Origin: Mycolicibacterium iranicum
Lineage (GTDB): Bacteria; Actinomycetota; Actinomycetes; Mycobacteriales; Mycobacteriaceae
Reading direction: 5' to 3'
NCBI RefSeq assembly: GCF_014190915.1
Contig: NZ_JACHVU010000005.1
Span: 248,001-312,000, forward strand
DNA: 64,000 nucleotides
The notes beneath the pieces are model-generated. The model ran no database searches and was not told the DNA's origin. It saw nothing but the letters and a program-made list of their open reading frames with translations. The stretch's first letter is position 1, and each line of letters begins with the position of its first letter. Of this stretch, positions 8,715-16,783 are shown piece after piece. Both the position numbers and the translations under genes were made by a program.

Positions 8715-8966
8715 TCAGCCGGCGAGCTTGGCCTTGACCTGCTTGATGCTCGGATTGGTCAGCGTCGAACCATCGGCGAACTTGACCGTCGGCACGACGT
8801 GGTTGCCTCCGTTGACGGATCCGACGAACTCCGCGGCCGTGGGGTCGGCTTCGATGTCGACCTCGGTCCAGGCGATGCCCTCCGACTTCAGTGCCATCTT
8901 GAGCCGGGAGCAGTAGCCGCACCACGTGGTCGTGTACATGGTCAAGGCGGCGTCATCAGTGCTCAT
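8715..8966 (-). CDS. Mycoredoxin / glutaredoxin-like protein
   Basis: 83-aa thioredoxin-fold protein with redox motif WCGYC at residues 15-19, the cis-proline region HVVPTVKFADG and the closing GSTLTNPSIKQVKAKL. This is the Rv3198A-type mycoredoxin-1, which reduces mycothiol mixed disulfides with electrons from mycothiol. The start at 8966 (MSTDDAALTMYTTTWCGYC) gives the usual length; longer in-frame starts would extend into uvrD2. It is divergent to uvrD2 with 82 bp between starts. Confidence 0.93.
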   Translation of the reverse strand: MSTDDAALTMYTTTWCGYCSRLKMALKSEGIAWTEVDIEADPTAAEFVGSVNGGNHVVPTVKFADGSTLTNPSIKQVKAKLAG

Positions 8967-9048
8967 AAGACCTTCAACGTAGTCGACGTCGCCAACATGC
9001 CCGTCCCGAGGACCGCGTTTGTCGGGCCGCGCTGACATGATGGTCGCC

Positions 9049-11160
9049 ATGTCCCCCACGGCCTCCCGCGACCGGCTGCTGGGCGACCTCGACGAGGAAC
9101 AGCGGGAGGCGGTACTGGCCCCGCGGGGTCCGGTGTGCGTGCTCGCCGGAGCGGGCACCGGGAAGACCCGCACGATCACCCGCCGCATCGCCCACCTGGT
9201 GACCGCAGGGCATGTCGCCCCCGGCCAGGTTCTCGCCGTGACGTTCACCCAGCGTGCGGCCGGGGAGATGCGGGGCCGGTTGCGGGCCCTCGACGAGGGT
9301 GCCGGTACGGGCGGGGTGCAGGCGCAGACGTTCCACGCCGCGGCCCGGCGTCAGCTGGCGTATTTCTGGCCCCGGGTCGTCGGCAACACCGACTGGCAGC
9401 TGATGGACAGCAAGTTCGCCGTCGTCGCGCAAGCGGCCAACCGGGCAGGGCTGCCGACGGGCACCGAGAACGTGCGTGACCTCGCCGGTGAGATCGAATG
9501 GGCCAAGGCGTCACTGATCACCCCGGAGACCTACGCCAAGGCCGTGGCCGACGCCGCGCGCGACATCCCGTTCGACGCCGCCAAGATCGCCGCGGTGTAC
9601 TCCACCTACGAGGCGCTCAAGACCCGTCGGGAAGGCATGACGCTCCTCGATTTCGACGACCTGCTGCTGCACACCGCGGCGGCCATCGAGAGCGACCCGG
9701 CTGTCGCCCAGGAGTTCCGCGATCGCTACCGCTGCTTCGTCGTCGACGAATACCAGGACGTCACCCCGCTGCAGCAGCGGGTGCTCGACGCGTGGCTCGG
9801 TGGCCGCGACGACCTGACCGTCGTCGGCGACGCGAACCAGACCATCTACTCGTTCACCGGTGCCTCACCGCGCTACCTGCTCGACTTCTCCCGGCGCTTC
9901 CCTGATGCGGCGGTGGTGCGGCTCGAACGCGACTACCGGTCCACCCCGCAGGTCGTGTCGCTGGCCAACCGCGTGATCTCCGCCGCCCGCGGCCGCATGG
10001 CAGGTAGCAAGCTGCATCTGGTGGGCCAGCGTCCGCCCGGTCCGAACCCGGTGTTCAGGGAGTATCCCGACGAGGTCGCCGAAGCCACCGCTGTCGCGCG
10101 TAGCATCAAGACGCTCATTGAATCCGGCACCGCCGCATCGGAAGTCGCGGTGCTCTACCGCATCAATGCGCAGTCGGAGGTATACGAGGAGGCGCTGACC
10201 GAGGCCGGCATCCCGTTCCAGGTGCGCGGCGGCGAGGGGTTCTTCAGCCGCCAGGAGATCCGCCAGGCCCTGCTGGCGCTGCAGCGCACCGCCGAGCGCA
10301 TGCAGGAAGACACGACCGGGGCCCTGCCGGAGATCTTCCGCGCCGCCCTGGAGCCGTTGGGGCTGACGGCCGAGCCGCCCCAGGGTTCCCAAGCCCGCGA
10401 CCGGTGGGAGGCGCTGGTCGCCCTGGCCGAACTGGTCGACGACGAGGTGGCCCAGCGACCTCAGCTGGATCTGCGGGCACTGCTCGCCGAGCTCCGCCAG
10501 CGCGCCGACTCGCGGCACCCGCCCGTGGTGCAGGGCGTCACCCTGGCCTCGTTGCATGCGGCGAAAGGTCTGGAATGGGATGCGGTGTTCCTGGTCGGCC
10601 TGGCCGACGGCACGTTGCCGATCTCGCATGCGCTGACCCACGGCCCCGACAGCGAGCCGGTCGAAGAGGAGCGCCGACTGCTCTATGTCGGCGTCACCAG
10701 GGCCCGGGTGCACCTGACGCTGAGCTGGGCCCTGGCGCGCAATCCCGGGGGCCGGCAGGGCAGGCGGCCGTCGCGGTTCCTCAACGGCATCGCGCCGCAA
10801 TCGCAGCGCGACGACGGTCCGAGCAAGCCGCGCAAGGCGCGGGGCCCGGCTCCCCGGTGCCGGGTGTGCAACGCCCCATTGAGCTCACCGCCGGCGATCA
10901 TGCTCCGCCGCTGCGAGACCTGCCCCTCCGACATCGATGAGGACCTGCTCGGGGCACTGAAGGACTGGCGGCTGCGGATCTCCAAAGAGATGAGCGTGCC
11001 CGCCTACGTGGTGTTCACCGACAACACCCTCATCGCCATCGCCGAGACCCTTCCGACCGACGACGCCGCGCTGGTGGCGATCCCCGGCATCGGGGCGCGC
11101 AAGCTCGAGCAGTTCGGTCCCGACGTGCTGGCCCTGGTGAAGGGCCGCCAGAAATCGTAA
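9049..11160 (+). CDS. uvrD2: ATP-dependent DNA helicase UvrD2
   Basis: 703-aa superfamily 1A helicase. Motifs in order: Q motif LDEEQREAV, Walker [11 protein letters not shown], Walker [13 protein letters not shown], motif [18 protein letters not shown], motif [13 protein letters not shown], motif [14 protein letters not shown], motif [14 protein letters not shown]. The C-terminus has a tetracysteine segment (CRVCNAPL...RRCETC) linking to an HRDC domain ([13 protein letters not shown]), the arrangement described for mycobacterial UvrD2. The start at ATG 9049 ([11 protein letters not shown]) matches the family; several in-frame ATG codons lie just upstream (9037, 9040). Rv3198c homologue. Confidence 0.95.
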   Translation: MSPTASRDRLLGDLDEEQREAVLAPRGPVCVLAGAGTGKTRTITRRIAHLVTAGHVAPGQVLAVTFTQRAAGEMRGRLRALDEGAGTGGVQAQTFHAAARRQLAYFWPRVVGNTDWQLMDSKFAVVAQAANRAGLPTGTENVRDLAGEIEWAKASLITPETYAKAVADAARDIPFDAAKIAAVYSTYEALKTRREGMTLLDFDDLLLHTAAAIESDPAVAQEFRDRYRCFVVDEYQDVTPLQQRVLDAWLGGRDDLTVVGDANQTIYSFTGASPRYLLDFSRRFPDAAVVRLERDYRSTPQVVSLANRVISAARGRMAGSKLHLVGQRPPGPNPVFREYPDEVAEATAVARSIKTLIESGTAASEVAVLYRINAQSEVYEEALTEAGIPFQVRGGEGFFSRQEIRQALLALQRTAERMQEDTTGALPEIFRAALEPLGLTAEPPQGSQARDRWEALVALAELVDDEVAQRPQLDLRALLAELRQRADSRHPPVVQGVTLASLHAAKGLEWDAVFLVGLADGTLPISHALTHGPDSEPVEEERRLLYVGVTRARVHLTLSWALARNPGGRQGRRPSRFLNGIAPQSQRDDGPSKPRKARGPAPRCRVCNAPLSSPPAIMLRRCETCPSDIDEDLLGALKDWRLRISKEMSVPAYVVFTDNTLIAIAETLPTDDAALVAIPGIGARKLEQFGPDVLALVKGRQKS

Positions 11161-11183
11161 AGATCGTGCCAAAAGCGCTGGTC

Positions 11184-11222
11184 AAAAATGTGTTGTGGGT
11201 TTTTCCTGCTACCGTCTAACCT
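11184..11222 (+). promoter_or_regulatory. Probable WhiB7-type promoter of the whiB7 leader
   Basis: An A-run AAAAA (11184-11188) stands just upstream of a -35-like TTGTGG (11193-11198), followed 18 bp later by TAACCT (11217-11222) as -10. WhiB7-dependent promoters characteristically carry an AT-rich stretch a few bases upstream of the -35, so this fits autoactivation of whiB7. The hexamers were assigned by eye; other registers are possible. Confidence 0.55.
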
Positions 11223-11266
11223 CAGAACACACAGACGGATGCCATGTGAGAGGAGGGTGCGTAATC

Positions 11267-11458
11267 ATGATCAGCAATAACCACGTCGTCGGCGTAAGCG
11301 CTGCTGTCAGCATGCCCTGGACCCTCCCTGTCGCCTCCCCGGCGACTGTCGAGCACCCCGTGCATCCCATCGCAGCCCGCGCCGCCGCTGCGCCGCGTAA
11401 GCGTCGCGCCGCCGCCGGCACGATCGTCGCGTCCGTGAGGGCCTACTCCCGGTACTAG
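11267..11458 (+). CDS. whiB7 upstream ORF (leader peptide)
   Basis: 63-codon ORF starting MISNNHVVGVSAAVS and ending ASVRAYSRY, with a strong AGGAGGG ribosome binding site at 11251-11257, nine bases before the ATG. It lies between the putative whiB7 promoter and a strong hairpin and ends 25 bp before that hairpin. In mycobacteria the whiB7 leader contains a translated uORF whose stalling by ribosome-targeting drugs relieves termination; this ORF has the position and signals for that role. The peptide is Ala/Arg/Val rich and resembles no enzyme, so its translation rather than its product is probably what matters. Confidence 0.7.
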   Translation: MISNNHVVGVSAAVSMPWTLPVASPATVEHPVHPIAARAAAAPRKRRAAAGTIVASVRAYSRY

Positions 11459-11483
11459 CCAGGAACAAGCCCCCCGCCACCAC

Positions 11484-11525
11484 AGGCCACGGACCCGCGA
11501 TCACGGATCCGTGGCCTTCTTGTTT
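11484..11525 (+). terminator. Attenuator/terminator hairpin in the whiB7 leader
   Basis: Ten-base-pair stem AGGCCACGGA / TCCGTGGCCT (11484-11493 with 11508-11517) followed by the T-rich CTTGTTT. It lies between the leader ORF and whiB7, about 100 bp before the whiB7 start, so it would block whiB7 transcription unless leader translation prevents it from folding. Confidence 0.75.
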
Positions 11526-11623
11526 GTCCCGAACAGAAGACGACCTGGTCACAGATCCCGCGAAAAGAGTTCAGACAGAAGAAGTTCGACAGGAATCAAC
11601 GACCAGGAAGCAGAGGACCGGAC

Positions 11624-11899
11624 ATGTCTTCGCCGACATGCGAGATGACGAAGCCGACAGTGCCGTGTCATGTCGAGGAAGCCGACCTGTGGTTCGCCGA
11701 GGACCCAAGCGATCTGGAACGCGCCAAGGCGTTCTGCGCGGACTGCCCGATCCGGCGGGAATGCCTGAACGCTGCGCTGGAGCGTCAGGAACCGTGGGGC
11801 GTCTGGGGCGGGGAGATCCTCGACCGGGGTACCGTCATCGCCCGCAAGCGGCCGCGCGGACGGCCCCGTAAGGATGCGAAAGACCCTGTCGCCGCGTGA
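11624..11899 (+). CDS. whiB7: Transcriptional activator WhiB7
   Basis: 91-aa Fe-S regulator that, with the primary sigma factor, activates intrinsic antibiotic-resistance genes. Four cysteines for the [4Fe-4S] cluster: C15 (PCHVEEADLWF), then CADCPIRREC. The glycine turn is WGVWGGEI and the C-terminal AT-hook is RGRPRK, the combination specific to WhiB7 among Wbl proteins. Start at ATG 11624. Preceded by a leader with promoter, uORF and hairpin. Rv3197A homologue. Confidence 0.96.
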   Translation: MSSPTCEMTKPTVPCHVEEADLWFAEDPSDLERAKAFCADCPIRRECLNAALERQEPWGVWGGEILDRGTVIARKRPRGRPRKDAKDPVAA

Positions 11900-11924
11900 G
11901 ATTCACGCGGCGGCAGGGCCACCG

Positions 11925-13247
11925 TCACACCTCGTCCGGGTTGGCGAACCCCGGCACCGTCTCGTCGGCGATGCGTCGGGTGTCGACATGTGCGTCGAGT
12001 TGACAGGAGATCGCGACGATGGACGCGATCACGCGCATCGGGATCGCCAACTTGGGCGGGATGTCCATCTGCCGTGCGGTTTTGATCTGTCCGGCGGCCT
12101 TGTCGAGTTCGAGTGCCGTCATCCGCTGTAGCCACTTGCGGCTGTAGTGGAAGACGGGAACCTCCAGCGGCTCGACATATTGTTTGAGCATGTCGTCGAT
12201 CTCGCGGGTCGAGACCTGCTGGCCCTTCTGGATGAAGCCGGCCCGCTCCATCGTCGGCAGCAGCTTGTCGTAGTTCTTGTCTACCGCGTAGCGCAGGATC
12301 TGGCCGAGCTCGACCGGCCAACCGCCCGGCATGGGGGCCACCGCACCGAAATCGATGATGCCCATCTTGTCTCCGGGCATCAGCATGAAGTTTCCGGGAT
12401 GGGCGTCGCCGTGCACCATCTCCAACCGTGACGGCGCCTCGTTGCAGAATTCGAACAGCCGGGTCGCCATCAGATCGCGCTGCTCCTGCGTGCCTTCCCT
12501 GATGATGTGCGACAGCGGAATGCCTTCGATCCACTCCTGGATGACGACCTTCGGGGCGCTGGCGACCACGTGGGGGACGACGAAGTGCGGGTCGCCGTCG
12601 TAAGCCTTGGCGAACGCGCGCTGATTGTCGGCTTCCTGCCGGTAGTCGAGTTCCATCTCGGTGCGCTCGATCAGTTCGTCGACGACGCCCTGGACATCGG
12701 CACCGGGGGAGAGCTGCCTGAGCACGCCGACCATCCGCTGCATCGTCTTCAGGTCGGCGCGCAGCGCTTCGTCGGCCCCGGGGTACTGGATCTTGACGGC
12801 GACCTCGCGCCCGTCGGCCCATACCGCCTTGTGCACCTGGCCGATGCTGGCCGAGGCGACGGCCTTGTCGTCGAAGGATTGGAACCGTTCGCGCCATTTC
12901 GTGCCGAGCTGCTGATCGAGGACGCGATGCACCCGGGCCGCCGGCATCGGCGGCGCCTCCCGCTGCAGCTTGGTCAGCGCCTCGCGGTAGGGCTTGCCGT
13001 ACTGCTCCGGGATGGCGGCTTCCATCACCGAGAGGGCCTGGCCGACTTTCATCGCGCCGCCCTTGAGCTCGCCGAGCACCGTGAAGAGCTGCTGTGCGGC
13101 CTTGTCCATCAATTCGGCGTTGACCTCGTCTTTCGACTTGCCGGTCAGTCTCTTGCCGAACCCGAGGGCCGCGCGCCCCGCCATGCCGACGGGCAGCGAT
13201 GCCAGCTTGGCGTTGCGCGCTGCCCGACCCCGCTTGATCTCGCTCAC
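11925..13247 (-). CDS. ABC1/ADCK (UbiB-like) atypical kinase family protein
   Basis: 440-aa protein of the ABC1 kinase-like family, Rv3197 homologue. The family KxGQ motif is MKVGQALSVMEAAIP (~85), the nucleotide-binding Ala-rich loop region is ASASIGQVHKAVWADGREVAVKIQYPG, the catalytic loop is VHGDAHPGNFML and the metal-binding DFG is IIDFGAVAPM. Members act on isoprenoid or lipid metabolism through ATPase/kinase-like activity; the substrate here is unknown. Start is taken as GTG 13247 (VSEIKRGRAARNAKLASLP), where family similarity begins; an upstream ATG at 13298 would add 17 residues. It lies next to whiB7 in convergent orientation, 25 bp away. Confidence 0.9.
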   Translation of the reverse strand: MSEIKRGRAARNAKLASLPVGMAGRAALGFGKRLTGKSKDEVNAELMDKAAQQLFTVLGELKGGAMKVGQALSVMEAAIPEQYGKPYREALTKLQREAPPMPAARVHRVLDQQLGTKWRERFQSFDDKAVASASIGQVHKAVWADGREVAVKIQYPGADEALRADLKTMQRMVGVLRQLSPGADVQGVVDELIERTEMELDYRQEADNQRAFAKAYDGDPHFVVPHVVASAPKVVIQEWIEGIPLSHIIREGTQEQRDLMATRLFEFCNEAPSRLEMVHGDAHPGNFMLMPGDKMGIIDFGAVAPMPGGWPVELGQILRYAVDKNYDKLLPTMERAGFIQKGQQVSTREIDDMLKQYVEPLEVPVFHYSRKWLQRMTALELDKAAGQIKTARQMDIPPKLAIPMRVIASIVAISCQLDAHVDTRRIADETVPGFANPDEV

Positions 13248-13304
13248 CAGTCCATCATCCACGACCGAACTGAACTTCCACCAACCAGTTGGAAACACCA
13301 GTTG

Positions 13305-14126
13305 TCAACATGAGCAGTTGCGGTGCCGGGACCATCGCCTGGCCTCGATGGCGCCGTGGGCGACGTCGAATTCCAGGGTGGTGTCCATGGTCGACGGGGT
13401 CTCGGTCGACTCGCCCCGCACCGCGCGGATGACGTGATCGATCTGGTGCAGTGCCAGGGCCGCCGTGGCCAGGACGGTGGCCCGGTCAGCGGTGCCGATG
13501 GTGTGGCACAACTGCGCGGCGACCGCCGGCCACGCCGCGTCCCTGTCGCTGCGGTGCAGGTCAGCGCACCGCAGGCAGCTGGTCTTGCCGGGAATCACCA
13601 GGGGGCCGACCAGTCCTGTGCCGTCACGCACCCGCACCGGCATGTGCGGCATGCCGATCTCGTGCAGATCGCGCACCAGCCGGGGGTCGGCGACCAGGTA
13701 ATCGGTGAGCACCACGAGGTCGGGCCGGGCGGTCGAGGCGTTCGTGCGGGTGCTTTGGCTGACCCGCACGTTCGAGCAGCGCAGTGACGCGGTGAGCAGA
13801 TCCGACAGCGGGCCGCTGCCGTGCACCCGTACCGAGGCGGCGCGGATGTGGTCACGGGGAGCGCTGGTGATGACGCCCCTCTGCGCCAGATGTGAGACCA
13901 GCTCGTCGACCACGGCGGCGGCCACACCGTGCCCTGCCGCCAGGCGGTGCAACTGCGGGGCGGTCGCCGCGTCCTGCAGAGTGCGCAGCAGTTCGATGAG
14001 CACGGGGCCCGACAGTCCGGTCGGCGGGCGGACCACCACCGCGCGGCGCGGATCCCACCCGACCTGGACGGTGCCGTCAGGTCGGGACAGCACCGGGGTC
14101 GTGGGGCTGAGCGCGTATCGCGTCAT
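13305..14126 (-). CDS. Cyclodehydratase-partner-like (Ocin-ThiF/RRE-type) protein
   Basis: 273-aa Rv3196 homologue. N-terminal ~100 residues look like a winged-helix peptide-binding (RRE-like) domain (RPDGTVQVGWDPRRAVVVRPP). The middle is a degraded ThiF/E1-like fold. Two cysteine pairs, CLRC (in TSCLRCADLHRSD) and the C-terminal NCSC, would make a zinc tetrad as in the E1-like partner of YcaO cyclodehydratases. No YcaO gene, precursor peptide or dehydrogenase is seen within the window, so it is an orphan. It shares orientation with the ABC1 gene (57 bp apart) and the DUF2342 gene. Confidence 0.7.
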   Translation of the reverse strand: MTRYALSPTTPVLSRPDGTVQVGWDPRRAVVVRPPTGLSGPVLIELLRTLQDAATAPQLHRLAAGHGVAAAVVDELVSHLAQRGVITSAPRDHIRAASVRVHGSGPLSDLLTASLRCSNVRVSQSTRTNASTARPDLVVLTDYLVADPRLVRDLHEIGMPHMPVRVRDGTGLVGPLVIPGKTSCLRCADLHRSDRDAAWPAVAAQLCHTIGTADRATVLATAALALHQIDHVIRAVRGESTETPSTMDTTLEFDVAHGAIEARRWSRHRNCSC

Positions 14127-14164
14127 GCGTCGACACTGACACGGCGCGCCGACACCCAGCGGAG

Positions 14165-14173
14165 TTATCCACA
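14165..14173 (+). other. Isolated perfect DnaA box
   Basis: TTATCCACA, identical to the strong E. coli DnaA box, in the 60-bp gap between the Rv3196-like gene start and the end of the DUF2342 gene. I saw no second box nearby and no dnaA/dnaN context, so this is not an origin. Confidence 0.5.
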
Positions 14174-14186
14174 GGGTGCGGCAGGG

Positions 14187-15560
14187 CTACGGGGTGGGTT
14201 CCTCGGGACCGGTGTCGCCGCGGCGGAAATCGCGCTCAAGATCGGCGATCGCCTCTTCGATGCCGCTGGTGTCCCCGCCGATCATCCGGTCGATGAAGCC
14301 CGCCGGCTCGTCGAGATCCCCGGCGTCGGGCAGGAGATCAGGGTGCTGCCAGACACCGTCGCGGGCGTCGGCACCGACGGTCTCGGTCAGCCTGCGCCAG
14401 AGGTCGGCGGCCTCGCGCATCTTGCGGGGGCGCAGTTCGAGACCCACCAGTGTGGCGAAGGTCTGCTCGGCGGGCCCGCCGGTGGCCCGGCGCCGGCGCA
14501 GCATTTCGCTCAGCGCCGACGTTCCGGGAATCCGGTCGCCGAGGGCGTCCGAGACGACGGTCTGCACCCAGCCCTCGATCAGGGCCAGCAGGGTTTCCAG
14601 CCGCTCCAGCGCCGCGGTCTGCTCGGGGGTGGCCTTGGGCTCGAAGATGCCCTGGTTGAGAAGCTGTTCCATCTCCGACGGGTCGGTCAGCGAGGCGGGG
14701 TTGAAGCCGCGGGTGAACTCCTCGATACCGGACATGTCGATCTTGGTGCCCTTGGCGAACGCCTCGACAGCGCTGAGCAGCTGGCTCGACAGCCACGGCA
14801 CGTGGCTGAACAGCCGGTGATGGGCGGCCTCGCGCGCGGCGAGGAACGTGACGATCTCGCTACGGGGCTGCTCGAGACCCTCGGCCAGCGCTTCGACCGC
14901 CTCGGGTATCAGCGCCGCGACACCCTTGGGTCCCAGCGGAAGCCCGATGTCGGTGGAGGTCAGTACTTCTTTGGACAGCTTGCCGAGGGCCTGGCCCAGC
15001 TGGGAACCGAACGCCATGCCGCCCATCTGCGACATCATCGCCAGCAGCGGCCCGGCCATCGCCTTGGCTTCCTCGGGCAGCGCCTGCGCCCACACCGATG
15101 AGATCTGCTCGGCGACGGGGTCGCACAGCCGCTTCCAGGTGTCCATCGTGTGGTCGATCCAGTCCGTCGGCGTCCACGCCACCGTCCGGGTGGTGCCCGC
15201 GGGCAGGGGGGTGACACCGTCGAGCCACGTCTCGGCGAGCCGCACGGCGTCGGAGATCGCATTCGTGGTCTGCTCGGGAACGGGCGCGACGAAACCGATC
15301 GAACTCGAGGCGAGTTGACGGGCGAGGTCGTAGTTCACCGGGCCCGCGGACTGCCCGCCGGCCATCGACGTGCCTGCGCCGCTGAACATTTCGCCCAGCT
15401 TGGAGAAAATCTGTCCGAGCTGCGACATGTCGAACTCGCCGCCCGGGAAGCCCGCGCCGAAGGGGTCGCCCCCTGATCCTGGTCCGGATCCGGAGTTGTC
15501 CTTACGTTTGTCACGGTCGGGGTCGTCCCCGGCGGAGAAGCCGAAGGGCAGGTCAGCCAT
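14187..15560 (-). CDS. DUF2342 / zincin-like (Rv3195-type) protein
   Basis: 457-aa Rv3195 homologue of the actinobacterial zinc-dependent hydrolase-like family (sometimes labelled coenzyme F420 biosynthesis-associated). After a Gly-rich disordered N-terminus (MADLPFGFSAGDDPDRDKR) comes the helical core. The metalloprotease-like motif is degenerate: LAAREAAHHRLFSHVPWL gives R-E-x-x-H where zincins have H-E-x-x-H, so catalysis is uncertain. The conserved LIEGWVQTVVSDALGDRIPG is present. Start chosen at ATG 15560, where the family N-terminus MADLPFGF begins. Divergent from the PDZ protease gene with 112 bp between. Confidence 0.88.
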   Translation of the reverse strand: MADLPFGFSAGDDPDRDKRKDNSGSGPGSGGDPFGAGFPGGEFDMSQLGQIFSKLGEMFSGAGTSMAGGQSAGPVNYDLARQLASSSIGFVAPVPEQTTNAISDAVRLAETWLDGVTPLPAGTTRTVAWTPTDWIDHTMDTWKRLCDPVAEQISSVWAQALPEEAKAMAGPLLAMMSQMGGMAFGSQLGQALGKLSKEVLTSTDIGLPLGPKGVAALIPEAVEALAEGLEQPRSEIVTFLAAREAAHHRLFSHVPWLSSQLLSAVEAFAKGTKIDMSGIEEFTRGFNPASLTDPSEMEQLLNQGIFEPKATPEQTAALERLETLLALIEGWVQTVVSDALGDRIPGTSALSEMLRRRRATGGPAEQTFATLVGLELRPRKMREAADLWRRLTETVGADARDGVWQHPDLLPDAGDLDEPAGFIDRMIGGDTSGIEEAIADLERDFRRGDTGPEEPTP

Positions 15561-15672
15561 GCCCCCAACGGTACTCATGACGGGCACGGCGTGCGGCTGT
15601 GCGGGTCACGCTGAGAGTGAACCCGGTGGTCTTCGCGGCTCGCCGCGGACACGGACCTCTACTGTGGGCGGC

Positions 15673-16695
15673 GTGAACAGGCGGATTTCGACCATGATCG
15701 TCGCGGTGGTGCCGATCCTGATCTTCGGGATACTGCTGTCTGCGGTCACGGTCCCGTACGTCGCACTCGGGCCCGGCCCCACCTTCGACACGCTCGGGGA
15801 AGTCGACGGCAGACAGGTCGTCGACATCGAGGGCGCCGACGTTCACAAGACTTCCGGCCACCTGAACATGACGACGGTGTCGCAGCGTGACGGGCTGACC
15901 CTGGGCCAGGCGATGATCTTCTGGGCGTCCGGTCGGGATCAGCTGATCCCGCGCGAGCTGGTCTACCCGCCGGACAAGTCGAGAGAGGAAATCGACGAGG
16001 CGAACACCGCCGACTTCCGCCAGTCCGAGGACAGCGCCGAGTACGCCGCGCTGCACTACCTGGAGTATCCGATGGCCGTCACCGTCGAGAGCATCGACGA
16101 CGCCGGCCCGTCGAAAGGCAAGCTGCAGGCCGGCGATGCCATCGATGCGGTGAACAACACGCCCGTCGCCACGTTGGAACAGTTCCAGGCCCTGCTGAAA
16201 CCCACCAAGCCCGGCGACACGGTCGTCATCGACTACCGCCGCAAGAACGAACCGGCGGGAACCACCGAGATCACGCTCGGCAAGCACCCGGAGCGCGAGC
16301 AGGGCTTCCTCGGGGTCAATGTCCTCGACGCGCCGTGGGCCCCGTTCACCATCGACTTCAACCTGGCCAACGTCGGCGGGCCGTCGGCCGGTTTGATGTT
16401 CAGTCTCGCGGTCGTCGACAAGCTCACCACCGGCGACATCAACGGCGGCAAGTTCGTGGCCGGCACCGGCACCATCACCGGCGACGGGAAGGTGGGCTCC
16501 ATCGGCGGCATCACCCACAAGATCGTGGCCGCCCAGGAAGCGGGCGCCACCACGTTCCTGGTCCCCGCCGACAATTGCGCTGAAGCCAAGACCGCCGACG
16601 TCGACGGCGTCGATCTGCTGAAGGTCGACACTCTCGAGCACGCCATCGACGGCCTGCGCACCCTTTCCGCTGGTGGCGAACCTCCACGCTGCTAA
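15673..16695 (+). CDS. PDZ and Lon-like serine protease, membrane anchored
   Basis: 340-aa Rv3194c homologue. One N-terminal membrane helix (~8-30, IVAVVPILIFGILLSAVTVPYVALG), a PDZ domain (~120-210, around KLQAGDAIDAVNNTPV) and a C-terminal Lon-type protease domain. The Ser-Lys dyad can be placed: the serine in VGGPSAGLMFSLA and the lysine in GGITHKIVAAQEAG. The bulk of the protein would face outside. Start is GTG 15673 (VNRRISTMIVAVV), giving the family length; another in-frame GTG is nine bases upstream. The UPF0182 membrane protein gene follows 88 bp on, as in M. tuberculosis. Confidence 0.92.
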   Translation: MNRRISTMIVAVVPILIFGILLSAVTVPYVALGPGPTFDTLGEVDGRQVVDIEGADVHKTSGHLNMTTVSQRDGLTLGQAMIFWASGRDQLIPRELVYPPDKSREEIDEANTADFRQSEDSAEYAALHYLEYPMAVTVESIDDAGPSKGKLQAGDAIDAVNNTPVATLEQFQALLKPTKPGDTVVIDYRRKNEPAGTTEITLGKHPEREQGFLGVNVLDAPWAPFTIDFNLANVGGPSAGLMFSLAVVDKLTTGDINGGKFVAGTGTITGDGKVGSIGGITHKIVAAQEAGATTFLVPADNCAEAKTADVDGVDLLKVDTLEHAIDGLRTLSAGGEPPRC

Positions 16696-16783
16696 GGCGG
16701 GGGTGTCGGGCGGATGCGTAAAGTGAGGGCTGAGTCGAAGCACCTGTAAATCTGCTGGGAATTTCCGAGAGTGGAGTAATTGA

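Noticed and set aside
14165..14173. Replication origin
   Set aside because: Only one DnaA box, no AT-rich unwinding region and no dnaA/dnaN genes.
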